NCBI RefSeq assembly: GCF_031951985.1
Contig: NZ_JAVLVU010000001.1
Location: forward strand, 3,162,001 to 3,226,000
Direction: 5' to 3'
DNA: 64,000 nt
Origin: Mucilaginibacter terrae
Lineage (GTDB): Bacteria > Bacteroidota > Bacteroidia > Sphingobacteriales > Sphingobacteriaceae
Shown: in pieces, positions 25,432 to 34,945 of the stretch
Numbering within the stretch: the stretch's first letter is position 1
Layout of the letters: each line of letters begins with the position of its first letter
Program-made: the position numbers and the translations under genes
Notes under the pieces: generated by a model
The model's database searches: none
Seen by the model: the letters and a program-made list of their open reading frames with translations, nothing else
What the model was told of the DNA's origin: nothing

Positions 25432-25447
25432 TGTTCCACGTGGAACA
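25432..25447. promoter_or_regulatory. parS-like site 2
   Basis: TGTTCCACGTGGAACA, a perfect 16-base palindrome equal to known parS variants, 12 bases before the mnmG ATG. Together with site 1 it is one of two copies within 59 bases. Confidence 0.82.
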
Positions 25448-25459
25448 TTGGAGGTTTAG

Positions 25460-27322
25460 ATGTTTAAAAAATATGATGTAATAGTTGCTGGTGCTGGTCA
25501 CGCAGGCTGTGAAGCTGCTGCCGCTGCTGCCAACATGGGTTCATCGGTATTGCTCATTACCATGAACATGGGCACCATTGCACAAATGAGTTGCAACCCT
25601 GCCATGGGTGGCGTAGCTAAGGGGCAAATAGTACGTGAGGTAGATGCACTCGGTGGCTTATCAGGTATTATAGCCGATAAAACTACCATACAGTTCCGCA
25701 TGCTTAACCTGTCAAAAGGCCCGGCTATGTGGAGCCCCCGTGCTCAAAACGACCGTATGCGCTTTGCCGAAGAGTGGCGCTTATCACTCGAAGCAATACC
25801 CAATGTTGATATATGGCAGGATACTGTTACCTCCCTCCTGGTGAAGAACGAAACGGTTAAAGGGGTAAAAACATCATTAGGTGTTGAGATAGAAAGCGAT
25901 GCGGTGGTACTAACCAATGGCACGTTTTTAAACGGTATAATACATATAGGTGAGAAACGTTTTGGTGGTGGCCGTACAGGTGAAAAATCGGCCACAGGCT
26001 TAACCGAACAACTGGTTGAATTAGGCTTTGAGGCTGGCCGCATGAAAACCGGAACACCTCCACGTATTGATGGCCGCTCATTAAATTACTCAGTTATGGA
26101 AGAGCAGTGGGGCGATGAAAACCCGGGTAGATTTTCATTTACTGATGTAGAACGCCCTACCGAAAAACGTTGTTGCTGGATAACTTATACTAATTCGGCA
26201 GTACACGAAACTTTGAAAGAAGGGTTTGAAAAATCGCCAATGTTTACCGGTCGCATCAAAGGTTTAGGCCCGCGCTATTGCCCTTCGATTGAGGATAAAA
26301 TTAACCGCTTTGCCGAGCGCGACCGCCACCAGATATTTGTGGAGCCTGAGGGTTTCAATACGGTTGAGATATATGTAAATGGTTTCTCTACCTCTTTACC
26401 TGAAGACGTACAATATCGTGCATTAACCCGAATTCCGGGTTTTGAAAATGCTAAAATGTTCCGTCCTGGTTATGCTATTGAGTATGATTACTTCCCCCCT
26501 ACCCAGTTAAGCCTAACTTTGGAAACCAAAAAAATAAGTAATTTATTTTTGGCCGGACAGATTAACGGCACTACAGGCTATGAAGAAGCAGCATCGCAAG
26601 GATTGATAGCCGGCATTAACGCACACCAAAAAGTACACGATAAACATGAGCTGATCATGAAACGGTCGGAATCATACATTGGTGTTTTGATAGATGATTT
26701 GGTTACCAAGGGTACCGAAGAGCCTTACCGCATGTTCACATCCCGTGCCGAACACAGGCTCTTATTACGGCAGGATAATGCCGATATTCGCCTGTCGCCC
26801 ATTGGCCATGAATTAGGATTAATTAGTGATGCGCGTTTAGATAAGGTAAATCAGAAGATTAAAAACTCGGATGATATTGTAAAGTATTCCAAAACTAAAT
26901 CAGTTGAGGCAGCTTTATTAAATCCTTTATTGGAAGAATTAGGTACTGCCCCCCTACCCCAAAACGTAAAGTTAGTATCATTGATCAGTCGGCCACAAGT
27001 AGGGTTTGAAGATTTACGTAAGGTAGAACCATCCTTGAATGAACTACTATCGGCTTATGATAAAGAAACTGTTGAGCAGGCTGAAATAAAAATTAAATAC
27101 GAGAGTTATTTTGATAAAGAGCTGGAGATAGTTGAACGGATGAGAAAAATGGAAGATAAAGAGATCAACCCTGATTTTAATTATCAGCAGTTGGTATCGT
27201 TATCAAAAGAAGCACGCGAAAAACTGATGCGCATTAAGCCTCGCACATTAGGACAAGCTTCCCGCATATCGGGAGTGTCGCCGTCAGACATTTCAGTTTT
27301 AATGGTACACATTTCCCGATGA
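25460..27322 (+). CDS. mnmG: tRNA uridine-5-carboxymethylaminomethyl synthase subunit MnmG (GidA)
   Basis: A 620-residue FAD protein that, with MnmE, modifies U34 of some tRNAs. FAD motif [17 protein letters not shown] starts near residue 11. The two conserved parts [23 protein letters not shown] (split here: SCNPAMGG and [13 protein letters not shown]) and later [10 protein letters not shown] and [14 protein letters not shown] are intact. Length is normal. Two parS-like sites lie directly before it, and gidA is a classic origin-near gene in many bacteria. MnmE is not in the window. Confidence 0.96.
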   Translation: MFKKYDVIVAGAGHAGCEAAAAAANMGSSVLLITMNMGTIAQMSCNPAMGGVAKGQIVREVDALGGLSGIIADKTTIQFRMLNLSKGPAMWSPRAQNDRMRFAEEWRLSLEAIPNVDIWQDTVTSLLVKNETVKGVKTSLGVEIESDAVVLTNGTFLNGIIHIGEKRFGGGRTGEKSATGLTEQLVELGFEAGRMKTGTPPRIDGRSLNYSVMEEQWGDENPGRFSFTDVERPTEKRCCWITYTNSAVHETLKEGFEKSPMFTGRIKGLGPRYCPSIEDKINRFAERDRHQIFVEPEGFNTVEIYVNGFSTSLPEDVQYRALTRIPGFENAKMFRPGYAIEYDYFPPTQLSLTLETKKISNLFLAGQINGTTGYEEAASQGLIAGINAHQKVHDKHELIMKRSESYIGVLIDDLVTKGTEEPYRMFTSRAEHRLLLRQDNADIRLSPIGHELGLISDARLDKVNQKIKNSDDIVKYSKTKSVEAALLNPLLEELGTAPLPQNVKLVSLISRPQVGFEDLRKVEPSLNELLSAYDKETVEQAEIKIKYESYFDKELEIVERMRKMEDKEINPDFNYQQLVSLSKEAREKLMRIKPRTLGQASRISGVSPSDISVLMVHISR

Positions 27323-27359
27323 GGTAAATTTTATAAATTTTTCTCATTTTGACCCAAAA

Positions 27360-27397
27360 AATGGCTTTAATAAATATATGTTAAAGCCATTATTTTT
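27360..27397 (+). terminator. Rho-independent terminator after mnmG
   Basis: A perfect 11-base stem AATGGCTTTAA / TTAAAGCCATT followed by ATTTTTAATTTTTA, 37 bases after the mnmG stop. Confidence 0.75.
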
Positions 27398-27451
27398 AAT
27401 TTTTAATACTACGGCTCTAAAAAAATACAAAATCGCTTATAACGCTTAAAA

Positions 27452-29116
27452 ATGCCTCTAAATCGAAACCTTAAAATTTCATCGTTTTATTTTACTGCTT
27501 TTTGTCTGTTACTGCTTATTGGGTGCGCCAGCATCCAAAGACCGCAGGGTGGACCGCGTGACCGCACCCCACCAAAACTTTTAAAGGCAACTCCTGAAAA
27601 TAAAACCCGTCGGTTTTCGGCTAAGCAAATTCAGTTAGATTTTGACGAATATTTTAAACTGAATAATCCTTATACCGAAGTTAGTATTAGTCCCGCGTTT
27701 GAAAAGCAACCTGAGTACGTAACTAAAGGTCAAAGCCTCATTATAAAACTAAATGATTCTTTACAAAAAAACACAACTTACGTTTTCAACTTCGGCAAAT
27801 CCATTGCTGATGTAAACGAATCAAATGAGTTAAAAAATTTCACCTACGTATTTTCAACCGGCGACCAAATTGATTCGCTAAGCATCAGCGGTAAAGTAAC
27901 CAATACGCTTACGGCCCAACCCGAGAAAGAAACGACCGTAATGATTTTTCCAGCAGCAAGAGATTCGGCCATGTTTGGTAAAAAGAAACCCTCCTACTTT
28001 GCCACTACAGATTCATCGGGCAACTTTTCGTTGAACAATTTACATGAAGGCACCTATACCATATATGCGCTCAAAGAAACATCACCCGATAAAATTTATA
28101 ATAGTGACAATGAGCTAATTGCTTTTCTGGATAAACCGATCAATCTTAAAAGCGATGTGTCGAATATTCAACTTAACTTGTTTAAACAGGCTCCAGATAA
28201 ATTTAGGGTAACTACCAAACGCTTTGATAATGATGGTAAGGTATCGCTGATATTTAATAAACCCTTAAATAAGCCATCATTAAAAGTAAATTATCCAGCT
28301 ACATTAGATGCACAAAAAATTGTAGACTTCAGCAAAACGCGCGACAGTGCTCTGGTATTTTTCCGTAATATGGACTTTGACAGTTTGAGCGTAGCCATTG
28401 CTGATGATGGCAAGTTTATTGACACCATAGCCCTCAGAAAAGGCCGTAATGAAGCATTTAAACGTAATGTTACCTTAGGTTATAATATAAACATCGACAA
28501 TAAATTGCGGCCCGCAACCGACTTAATTTTGACGGCAAACTTGCCTTTGGAGTCGTTTGATATTAGTAAAATTAAATTGCGTGAGGACTCGAATACGGTA
28601 AATAATATAGCAATTACTAAAGATGCCACCAACCCACGTAAATTGATCGTCAAGTACCGCTGGAAACAATCGACCCGGTACGAAATGCAATTTGCCGACG
28701 AGGCTTTAACCAATATTTATGGTGACAAAAACAAAGAGTTTAATAAACGTTTCACCATTGATAAACCCGAAAACTATGGAACGTTAACGCTAAAAGTAAC
28801 TGTCCCCGATACCAGTAAAAGCTATATAGTTGAAATTCAGAATGATAAGAAAACAACACTGCAAACAGATGTAATTACCAAAAACACATCTATTGTATAC
28901 AAAAACTTTTTTACCGGTAAATACAACATTAAGGTTACCTACGATAATAATAAGAATAAGAAAGCCGACAGTGGTAATGTACGCCTGAAACAATACCCCG
29001 AAAAATCGTGGTTCAGCGATAAGGAATTTACCTTAAGACCTAACTGGGAAATGGAAGAACCCCTGGTAATACCTAAAGAAGAAACAGAAACAAAAGCTAC
29101 TCCTCCGGGTCAGTAA
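27452..29116 (+). CDS. Ig-like domain lipoprotein (Big_5 type)
   Basis: A 554-residue lipoprotein (lipobox LLIGC after residue 20). The segment PRDRTPPKLLKATPENKT followed by FSAKQIQLDFDEYF is the start of a bacterial Ig-like (SbsA/Big_5) domain and is common in such Bacteroidota proteins. A second, carboxypeptidase-regulatory-like domain follows near residues 145-225. The remainder is strand-rich with no enzyme motif. Likely an outer-membrane or surface anchored structural protein. Its 3' end overlaps the convergent carbonic-anhydrase-like gene by 20 bases. Confidence 0.75.
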   Translation: MPLNRNLKISSFYFTAFCLLLLIGCASIQRPQGGPRDRTPPKLLKATPENKTRRFSAKQIQLDFDEYFKLNNPYTEVSISPAFEKQPEYVTKGQSLIIKLNDSLQKNTTYVFNFGKSIADVNESNELKNFTYVFSTGDQIDSLSISGKVTNTLTAQPEKETTVMIFPAARDSAMFGKKKPSYFATTDSSGNFSLNNLHEGTYTIYALKETSPDKIYNSDNELIAFLDKPINLKSDVSNIQLNLFKQAPDKFRVTTKRFDNDGKVSLIFNKPLNKPSLKVNYPATLDAQKIVDFSKTRDSALVFFRNMDFDSLSVAIADDGKFIDTIALRKGRNEAFKRNVTLGYNINIDNKLRPATDLILTANLPLESFDISKIKLREDSNTVNNIAITKDATNPRKLIVKYRWKQSTRYEMQFADEALTNIYGDKNKEFNKRFTIDKPENYGTLTLKVTVPDTSKSYIVEIQNDKKTTLQTDVITKNTSIVYKNFFTGKYNIKVTYDNNKNKKADSGNVRLKQYPEKSWFSDKEFTLRPNWEMEEPLVIPKEETETKATPPGQ

Positions 29117-29618
29117 ACCAACTGCTATACAGGTTATAGTTATGCGGTAGTTTTTGTAGTAAAGCCAGTTGCTCATCGGTAAGTGGCTTTATTTTTTTGG
29201 CAGGAGTACCGGCATACAGGTAACCCGATTCGCATACAGTACGTTCGAGCACCACAGCACCTGCAGCAATAATTACGTTCGATTGTACCACGGCATCGTC
29301 CATTACAATGGCACCCATACCTACTAATACGTAATCATCTAATTTACAGCCATGTATAATAGCATTATGTCCTACCGAAACATAATTGCCAATGGTGGTA
29401 GATGCTTTTAAATAGGTAGCATGCACACATACGCCATCCTGTATATTGCTGTGATGGCCTATGGTTATGGTATTCACATCACCCCTAATCACGGCGTTAA
29501 ACCATACCGAACAATGCTCCCCAATGGTAACATCGCCTACAATGGTGGCATTATCGGCTACAAAACAATCATCGGCAATTACGGGGTATTTATCTTTTAC
29601 AGGTAGAATAAGAGGCAT
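29097..29618 (-). CDS. Gamma-carbonic anhydrase-family protein
   Basis: A 173-residue left-handed beta-helix protein built of hexapeptide repeats (VIADDCFVADNATIVGDVTIG). The three zinc His of gamma-carbonic anhydrases are compatible with those seen in VCVHA, VGHNAIIHG. RGDVNTITIG and NIQDGVCVH match YrdA/CaiE-like proteins. Whether it hydrates CO2 or is an acyltransferase-like homologue cannot be told. It is convergent and overlaps the upstream lipoprotein by 20 bases. Confidence 0.85.
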   Translation of the reverse strand: MPLILPVKDKYPVIADDCFVADNATIVGDVTIGEHCSVWFNAVIRGDVNTITIGHHSNIQDGVCVHATYLKASTTIGNYVSVGHNAIIHGCKLDDYVLVGMGAIVMDDAVVQSNVIIAAGAVVLERTVCESGYLYAGTPAKKIKPLTDEQLALLQKLPHNYNLYSSWFTDPEE

Positions 29619-29621
29619 ATT

Positions 29622-29655
29622 TTGATTTCGGATTTCGAATGTACAATTTCGAATC
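29622..29655. repeat. Short ATTTCGAAT direct repeats
   Basis: ATTTCG occurs three times within 34 bases, twice as ATTTCGAAT, upstream of the carbonic-anhydrase-like gene. It looks like intergenic repeat DNA and no regulatory role is shown. Confidence 0.4.
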
Positions 29656-29680
29656 TATTTTTAAGTTTGATACAGCGTAA

Positions 29681-29753
29681 GCGGAAATAGCTCAGTTGGT
29701 AGAGCATCAGTTTCCCAAACTGAAGGCCGCGGGTTCGAATCCCGTTTTCCGCT
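29681..29753 (+). tRNA. tRNA-Gly (CCC anticodon)
   Basis: A 73-base cloverleaf. Acceptor GCGGAAA pairs with TTTCCGC. The D arm is GCTC-AGTTGGTAGA-GC. The anticodon arm is TCAGT / ACTGA with loop TTCCCAA, so the anticodon is CCC. The T arm has GCGGG-TTCGAAT-CCCGT. CCA is not encoded, as usual in this phylum. Its last base is shared with the DUF5071 gene stop on the other strand. Confidence 0.95.
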
Positions 29754-30136
29754 CAATTTTTATACACACCTTTTAAAATTTCAATTGCTTCAATATCAAC
29801 TTCATTATCAATTTCTTCTAATGAAGGATATTTTACAATTTTTTCCAGCTCCATCAATATCAATGGGTCATTTGTTTGCCTAATAAGCCCTAATATCCAA
29901 TACTTCCACATTACATCATCGGATTTTAATATAGCAACTATCTCAGGAGTAATCTTATTAATAAAAGGCTTCAAAATATCCGCTATATAACTCGCTACTG
30001 GCCAATTCATATCTTGAAGCCATTCTAACAGATTTGGAACTATAGGCTTAATCTGTTCAAACGATAGCTTTTTAAGTTCTTCAATCCCGCTTTCGTCAAA
30101 CTTATTTTTAGGTATTAATGTTCTAATATCCATCAT
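29753..30136 (-). CDS. DUF5071-family protein
   Basis: A 127-residue protein starting MMDIRTLIPKNKFD with LLEWLQDMNWPVASYIADIL, the DUF5071 pattern. It is mostly helical, with HEAT-like repeats, and has no enzyme motif. Function unknown; members of the family occur beside contact-dependent or stress genes in other genomes, which I cannot confirm here. The stop codon shares one base with the tRNA-Gly end. It lies just downstream of nadB on the same strand. Confidence 0.75.
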   Translation of the reverse strand: MMDIRTLIPKNKFDESGIEELKKLSFEQIKPIVPNLLEWLQDMNWPVASYIADILKPFINKITPEIVAILKSDDVMWKYWILGLIRQTNDPLILMELEKIVKYPSLEEIDNEVDIEAIEILKGVYKN

Positions 30137-30144
30137 ATAAATCT

Positions 30145-31737
30145 TTAAAACACCGTATCCTCTAAAACCTCCATATGTTGCGGGTAATCCGTAGTATAAT
30201 GCAACCCCCTACTCTCCTTACGCGCCATGGCCGATTTTACCACCAGGTACGATACCTGTATCAGGTTACGCAGTTCACAAAGCTTTACCGATAGCTTGGT
30301 TTTTTTGTAAAACTCCTCGGTTTCATCGTGCAAAAATTTAAGGCGGCGCATGGCACGGTCTAACCTGAAATCGGAACGGACGATGCCCACATAATCATTC
30401 ATCAGTTTTTGCATTTCGCGTACGTTGTGGGTAACTAATATGTCTTCATTTGATAGCTGTACACCTTTTTCATCCCAGTCGGGAATATTGTCCGGGATAA
30501 TGTTTGCATCAAAATCTTTAATGGCATCTTCATAAATACGATGTGCAAAAACCAAAGCCTCGAGTAATGAATTGGATGCCAAACGATTAGCACCATGCAA
30601 ACCAGTAGATGCACACTCGCCGCAGGAATACAAACGCTGAATGGATGAACGGCCCACATGATCAACCAGTACGCCGCCGCACATATAATGGCAGGCCGGG
30701 GTTACGGGTATCATATCTTTGGTCATATCAATACCTATATCCAAACACTTGGCATATATATTAGGAAAGTGTTCTAAAATATCAGCCTTCTTTTTATGGC
30801 GCACATCTAAATACACGTAATCCTCGCCCGATTTTTTGATTTCGGCATCAATAGCACGTGCAACAATATCACGTGGTGCTAATGATTTACGCGAATCATA
30901 CTCTTGCATAAATTCTTCACCATTGGTACGTTTCAGCACACCACCAAAACCACGTACGGCTTCAGATATTAAGAAGGAAGGATATTCGCCAGGGTTATAC
31001 AGCGCTGTTGGGTGGAACTGTATAAATTCCATATTACGCACTTTACCTTTAGCACGATAAACCATGGCAACTCCGTCGCCTGTGGCAATAACCGGATTAG
31101 TAGTGGTAGCATATATATGTCCTGCCCCACCCGATGCCATTACGGTAACTTTAGCTTGTATGGTTTCTACCTCCTTAGTTTCGGTATTAAAGGCGTAAAT
31201 ACCGTAGCAGGCTATATCTTTACTTTGCTTATCCACAAATTGGCCCAGGTGATGCTGGGTGATCAGATCTACCGCAAAGTGATGGGTTAATATTTCGATG
31301 TTAGGGTTTTGGTGAATCTGCTCCAGTAAGGCGCGTTCCATTTCAAACCCGGTAATATCCTTATAATGTAGTACCCGAAACTCCGAATGTCCACCTTCTT
31401 TAGCCAAATCATAAGCACCCGATTTATCCTTATCGAAGTTGGTACCATAATCAATGATCTCGCGTATACGTTCAGGCCCTTCCTCTACAACAATACGTAC
31501 TACTTCTTCGTCGCAAAGTCCGTCGCCAGCTATCAAGGTGTCTTCAATATGCTTTTCAAACGAATCTTCTTTTTTATCCACAACTACGGCAACGCCGCCT
31601 TGTGCATATTTTGTGTTCGATTCATCTTCACTTGCTTTGGTAACTATCAGTACCTTACCATGTTTGGCAGCTTTAAGTGCAAAACTTAATCCGGCAATAC
31701 CCGAACCAACTACCAGGAAATCCACATTTCTTGTCAT
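30145..31737 (-). CDS. nadB: L-aspartate oxidase
   Basis: A 530-residue flavoenzyme that converts aspartate to iminoaspartate, the first step to quinolinate and NAD. FAD motif VVGSGIAGLSFALKA lies near residue 9. NTKYAQGGVAVV (near 41-52), ATGDGVAMVYRAKG and RLASNSLLEALVFAHR are intact. It is divergent from nadA with a 411-base gap between them. Two exact DnaA boxes (31229 and 31574) are inside its coding region. Confidence 0.95.
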   Translation of the reverse strand: MTRNVDFLVVGSGIAGLSFALKAAKHGKVLIVTKASEDESNTKYAQGGVAVVVDKKEDSFEKHIEDTLIAGDGLCDEEVVRIVVEEGPERIREIIDYGTNFDKDKSGAYDLAKEGGHSEFRVLHYKDITGFEMERALLEQIHQNPNIEILTHHFAVDLITQHHLGQFVDKQSKDIACYGIYAFNTETKEVETIQAKVTVMASGGAGHIYATTTNPVIATGDGVAMVYRAKGKVRNMEFIQFHPTALYNPGEYPSFLISEAVRGFGGVLKRTNGEEFMQEYDSRKSLAPRDIVARAIDAEIKKSGEDYVYLDVRHKKKADILEHFPNIYAKCLDIGIDMTKDMIPVTPACHYMCGGVLVDHVGRSSIQRLYSCGECASTGLHGANRLASNSLLEALVFAHRIYEDAIKDFDANIIPDNIPDWDEKGVQLSNEDILVTHNVREMQKLMNDYVGIVRSDFRLDRAMRRLKFLHDETEEFYKKTKLSVKLCELRNLIQVSYLVVKSAMARKESRGLHYTTDYPQHMEVLEDTVF

Positions 31738-32148
31738 AAATAGTATCTACAATGTGTAAAAGTAATACTTGTGTGGATAAGCAGGTTAAAAGATGTTAAT
31801 TTTGCGTCTGTAAAAAGCTAATAACTTTTACACTTGTGAACAAACGGGGCTAAAACTTTATTTCTCCCCAAAAGTTTGAATGATTAGCGTGGCAAATCAC
31901 ACCAAAGTTAACATTGTTAAAACTGGCTTTTAATTAACATAACAGTTTATTAACATAGGTGTGAATAAGATCGTGCTGTTGTAAATCAGTTGTTTAAGTT
32001 TTAGTAGTTGTGGATAACCTGTGGAAACAAGCTTAATAAGTTTGTTTATCAAATAAAATCATCTTCACTTACCCACATTACTAACACACTAATAAACAAT
32101 AAGAGATTTATATAAATTAAAATAATTGTATTTATTGTACTGTGAACA
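31738..32148. other. nadB-nadA divergent gap; candidate replication origin
   Basis: Three exact DnaA boxes on the minus strand (TGTGGATAA at 31772 and 32009, TGTGAATAA at 31960). One-mismatch boxes lie near 31753, 31835, 32069 and 32141. An AT-rich stretch follows at 32100-32140. Exact boxes continue on both sides (31229, 31574, 33247). A TAATTTTG promoter-like word is at 31797. No open frame is present. The divergent genes both need promoters here, so the origin call is inference. Confidence 0.55.
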
Positions 32149-33141
32149 ATGGACATTTTAGAAGAAATTAACATAAAAGGTTTTGTTGAAGAGGAAGTAG
32201 ACCCCACGCTCGACCTCTACGCTGAAATTGAAAAACTAAAAAAAGAGAAGAACGCCGTTATACTTGCCCACTACTACCAGGAAGGCGAGATACAGGACAT
32301 AGCCGATTATATTGGCGATAGCTTAGGCCTTTCACAGCAAGCTGCCAAAACCGATGCCGACATTATTGTATTTGCCGGCGTACACTTTATGGCCGAAACC
32401 GCCAAAATCTTATCGCCCACTAAAAAGGTTTTACTGCCCGACGCTAAGGCCGGATGCTCGCTGGCCGATAGTTGTCCACCACACTTGTTTAAAAAGTTTA
32501 AAGAGAATTACCCTGATCACTTAGTAATAACCTACGTAAACTGTACCGCCGAGCTGAAAGCTATGAGTGATATTGTTTGCACATCGAGCAATGCCGTACA
32601 GATTGTTGAAAGCTTGCCGGCCGACCAGAAGATCATCTTTGGTCCCGATCGTAACCTGGGGGCTTATGTGGCCAAAAAAACGGGTAGAGATCTGGTGCTG
32701 TGGAATGGTGCCTGTATGGTACACGAAATTTTCAGCCGCGAAAAGATAACTAAACTAAAGGAGCGCCACCCTGAAGCCAAAATACTGGCTCACCCTGAAT
32801 GTGAAGAACATATACTACAGTTGGCCGATTATATTGGCTCAACCACCGGTATACTAAAGTATGCTACCAATAGCCCGGCAAAAGAATTTATTGTAGCTAC
32901 AGAAGCAGGTATACTTCACCAGATGGAGAAAGATAACCCCGAGAAGGTGTTTATCCCAGCCCCACCGAATAATTCTTGCGCGTGCAATGATTGTCCTCAC
33001 ATGAAACGGAACACGCTGGAGAAGCTTTATTTGTGCCTTAAAAACGAGATGCCCGAGATTGATGTACCGGCTGATATTATAGAACGAGCCGTAAAGCCTA
33101 TTGAGCGTATGCTGGATATATCGGCCAAATTGGGACTGTAG
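32149..33141 (+). CDS. nadA: Quinolinate synthase A
   Basis: A 330-residue 4Fe-4S enzyme that joins iminoaspartate and dihydroxyacetone phosphate to make quinolinate. Three cluster Cys blocks are visible: AGCSLADSC (near 104), VNCTAELKA (near 130) and [13 protein letters not shown] (near 282). [20 protein letters not shown] is in the N-terminal part. Together with nadB it forms the aspartate route to NAD. It ends in a bidirectional terminator. Confidence 0.96.
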   Translation: MDILEEINIKGFVEEEVDPTLDLYAEIEKLKKEKNAVILAHYYQEGEIQDIADYIGDSLGLSQQAAKTDADIIVFAGVHFMAETAKILSPTKKVLLPDAKAGCSLADSCPPHLFKKFKENYPDHLVITYVNCTAELKAMSDIVCTSSNAVQIVESLPADQKIIFGPDRNLGAYVAKKTGRDLVLWNGACMVHEIFSREKITKLKERHPEAKILAHPECEEHILQLADYIGSTTGILKYATNSPAKEFIVATEAGILHQMEKDNPEKVFIPAPPNNSCACNDCPHMKRNTLEKLYLCLKNEMPEIDVPADIIERAVKPIERMLDISAKLGL

Positions 33142-33214
33142 ATTGGTAAGTAGTGAATTGTTAATATTGAGTGAAAAACTTAACTAAATTCTCGTCATTG
33201 CGGGTGAAATAAAT

Positions 33215-33242
33215 AAGGAGACTGAATTAACAGTCTCCTTTT
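33215..33242. terminator. Bidirectional terminator between nadA and the endonuclease gene
   Basis: A perfect 10-base stem AAGGAGACTG / CAGTCTCCTT with AATTAA loop and short T-runs on both strands. It serves nadA from the left and the minus-strand endonuclease from the right. Confidence 0.75.
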
Positions 33243-33290
33243 CTATTGTGGATAAAATTATTCACTATTCACCACTTATCCATTCACAAA

Positions 33291-34751
33291 TTATATTCCT
33301 GCACCTGTTTGAGTTTCAAGGGCATCTTGAACGTTTTGGGGTAAGTTAGAGAACAGATTGAAAGGACTACCATTTGCGGCACTAACCTTTGCTTCAATAT
33401 CTCGTACGGTAGTTGTATAAGTTCTCCAAGAAACGTTAGTATCGTTTCTATTAGGTGTATTTACAGCAACTATTTTAACCGAACCTGTATTTGCTGCCCT
33501 TATTAAATCACCGTTGCCATTAGGAATAATGATAGCTACTTTCCATACATTACTTGGTACTATTACACGACCATTATCAATGGAATTTACAATAGCATTA
33601 CTGTTTTTTCCAATACCACCAGTACCGTAGCTACCCATAATTACATAGACTTCATTGCCGGCTGTAATCTGTGTACGCAGATCTTGCTCCATAAAATTCC
33701 AGGTTTGCTGATTATTTTGAGGAGCTTGCGGTATCATATTAGTCATCAAAAATGTAGCATAATTGGCATTTGTTGAACTTGTACGATCTCCCGATGGACA
33801 ATTATGCCCCCTGTCAAATCCAGAATTTACATAACTATTACTTTGTACTTGGTAAAAATCAGTCGGTAAACCTGTGAATCCTGCAAAATTGTCAATTCTT
33901 TTTACAGCATTCGTAATATTTGTAGCATCAATATGCCAACTTACCCAGTTTGGGGTACCTCTTGTTTTGCTATAAGATTCTACATAGTAACCGGCATCGA
34001 TAAAGAAGTTGTCAGCACTTACAGTTGTAGCATTAGATGGGTTACCAAACAACAGGTTGCTATTATCACCAGTAGCCGGAGGAGCATCGGCACCTAATGT
34101 TACACCTCTTGGAGTTGTTGGACTGGTTGATCCACCACCTGTACTGCCGCCGTCATCCGGATCAGTGTCTGATAAGGTAACACCCGGATTACCAAAGCCA
34201 ATAATAGTTATATCATCTAAATTTATACGGCTTGCAGCAGGAGAGGTAGTTAATTTTTTGAATTGAAAACGTACCGGCCCAGTAGATGCAATACTAACTG
34301 TTTCAGTAACCAAAGCATTGGTTGTTTCGGTATAATCAGCACCCAATTGTGTGTAAGTACTACCACCATCGCGCGAAATAAGTAATTGCCAACCTACAGT
34401 TGCGTCACTACCATATTTACCATGTTTAAAAGAAATTTGAGATACACCGCTAACATCAAAATTCATGCTGATTTTACCACTACGTAGCCTAACACTATAG
34501 TTGCCATTTTTAGCGTCTGCAGCAAGGTTACCTACAAGTGCTTCATCAAAGTTCCATGATCCAATTTTTAAATTAATATCAGCCGCTGCATAACCAGGTT
34601 TGCTATTAGCTTCAAAGTCTTCTGTTAAAGCGTATGGGGCAAGTTTAACTTTTAAAGAATCGGCTGCTTCATTGTTGTATAAAGTATCTTTTTTACAGCT
34701 AACAAAAGCAAGGGATGCCAGTAAGGGGATGAGTAAAAATTTTAATTTCAT
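33291..34751 (-). CDS. Secreted lipoprotein DNA/RNA non-specific endonuclease
   Basis: A 486-residue protein. Start ATG at 34751 gives a lipoprotein signal (MKLKFLLIPLLASLAFVSC). Residues 30-190 are a strand-rich region like a jelly-roll or pilin-type fold; a Gly/Ser-rich linker (around 200-215, GGSTGGGSTSP) follows. From about 230 the endonuclease_NS domain has DRGHNCPSGDRT, matching the catalytic DRGH with metal-binding Asn positions. This suggests secreted nucleic-acid degradation. The linker and added N-domain make it longer than simple family members. Confidence 0.85.
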   Translation of the reverse strand: MKLKFLLIPLLASLAFVSCKKDTLYNNEAADSLKVKLAPYALTEDFEANSKPGYAAADINLKIGSWNFDEALVGNLAADAKNGNYSVRLRSGKISMNFDVSGVSQISFKHGKYGSDATVGWQLLISRDGGSTYTQLGADYTETTNALVTETVSIASTGPVRFQFKKLTTSPAASRINLDDITIIGFGNPGVTLSDTDPDDGGSTGGGSTSPTTPRGVTLGADAPPATGDNSNLLFGNPSNATTVSADNFFIDAGYYVESYSKTRGTPNWVSWHIDATNITNAVKRIDNFAGFTGLPTDFYQVQSNSYVNSGFDRGHNCPSGDRTSSTNANYATFLMTNMIPQAPQNNQQTWNFMEQDLRTQITAGNEVYVIMGSYGTGGIGKNSNAIVNSIDNGRVIVPSNVWKVAIIIPNGNGDLIRAANTGSVKIVAVNTPNRNDTNVSWRTYTTTVRDIEAKVSAANGSPFNLFSNLPQNVQDALETQTGAGI

Positions 34752-34933
34752 ATTTTTTATTTTTAGCACAACAAATATCATGAAATAACATTAACTCATT
34801 ATTAATTAACTTACTGATGTTAATATTTTATTAAAATTTTCTCTTTTCTATCATCATCTTTACAATAAACCTGGTTTTTAATTAACTGATGTTCTCTGCC
34901 CCATATACCATATCTTAATCGTTCAGCTTTTTG

Positions 34934-34941
34934 TATTTTTG
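34934..34941 (+). promoter_or_regulatory. TATTTTTG promoter element before thiL
   Basis: Matches TAnnTTTG and ends 4 bases before the thiL ATG (34946). If used, the transcript would start at or near the start codon. Confidence 0.45.
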
Positions 34942-34945
34942 CAAA

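Noticed and set aside
31797..31804. TAATTTTG as a nadA promoter
   Set aside because: It is about 345 bases before the nadA start with no good -33 element at the right spacing, so I keep it only as a word within the candidate origin.
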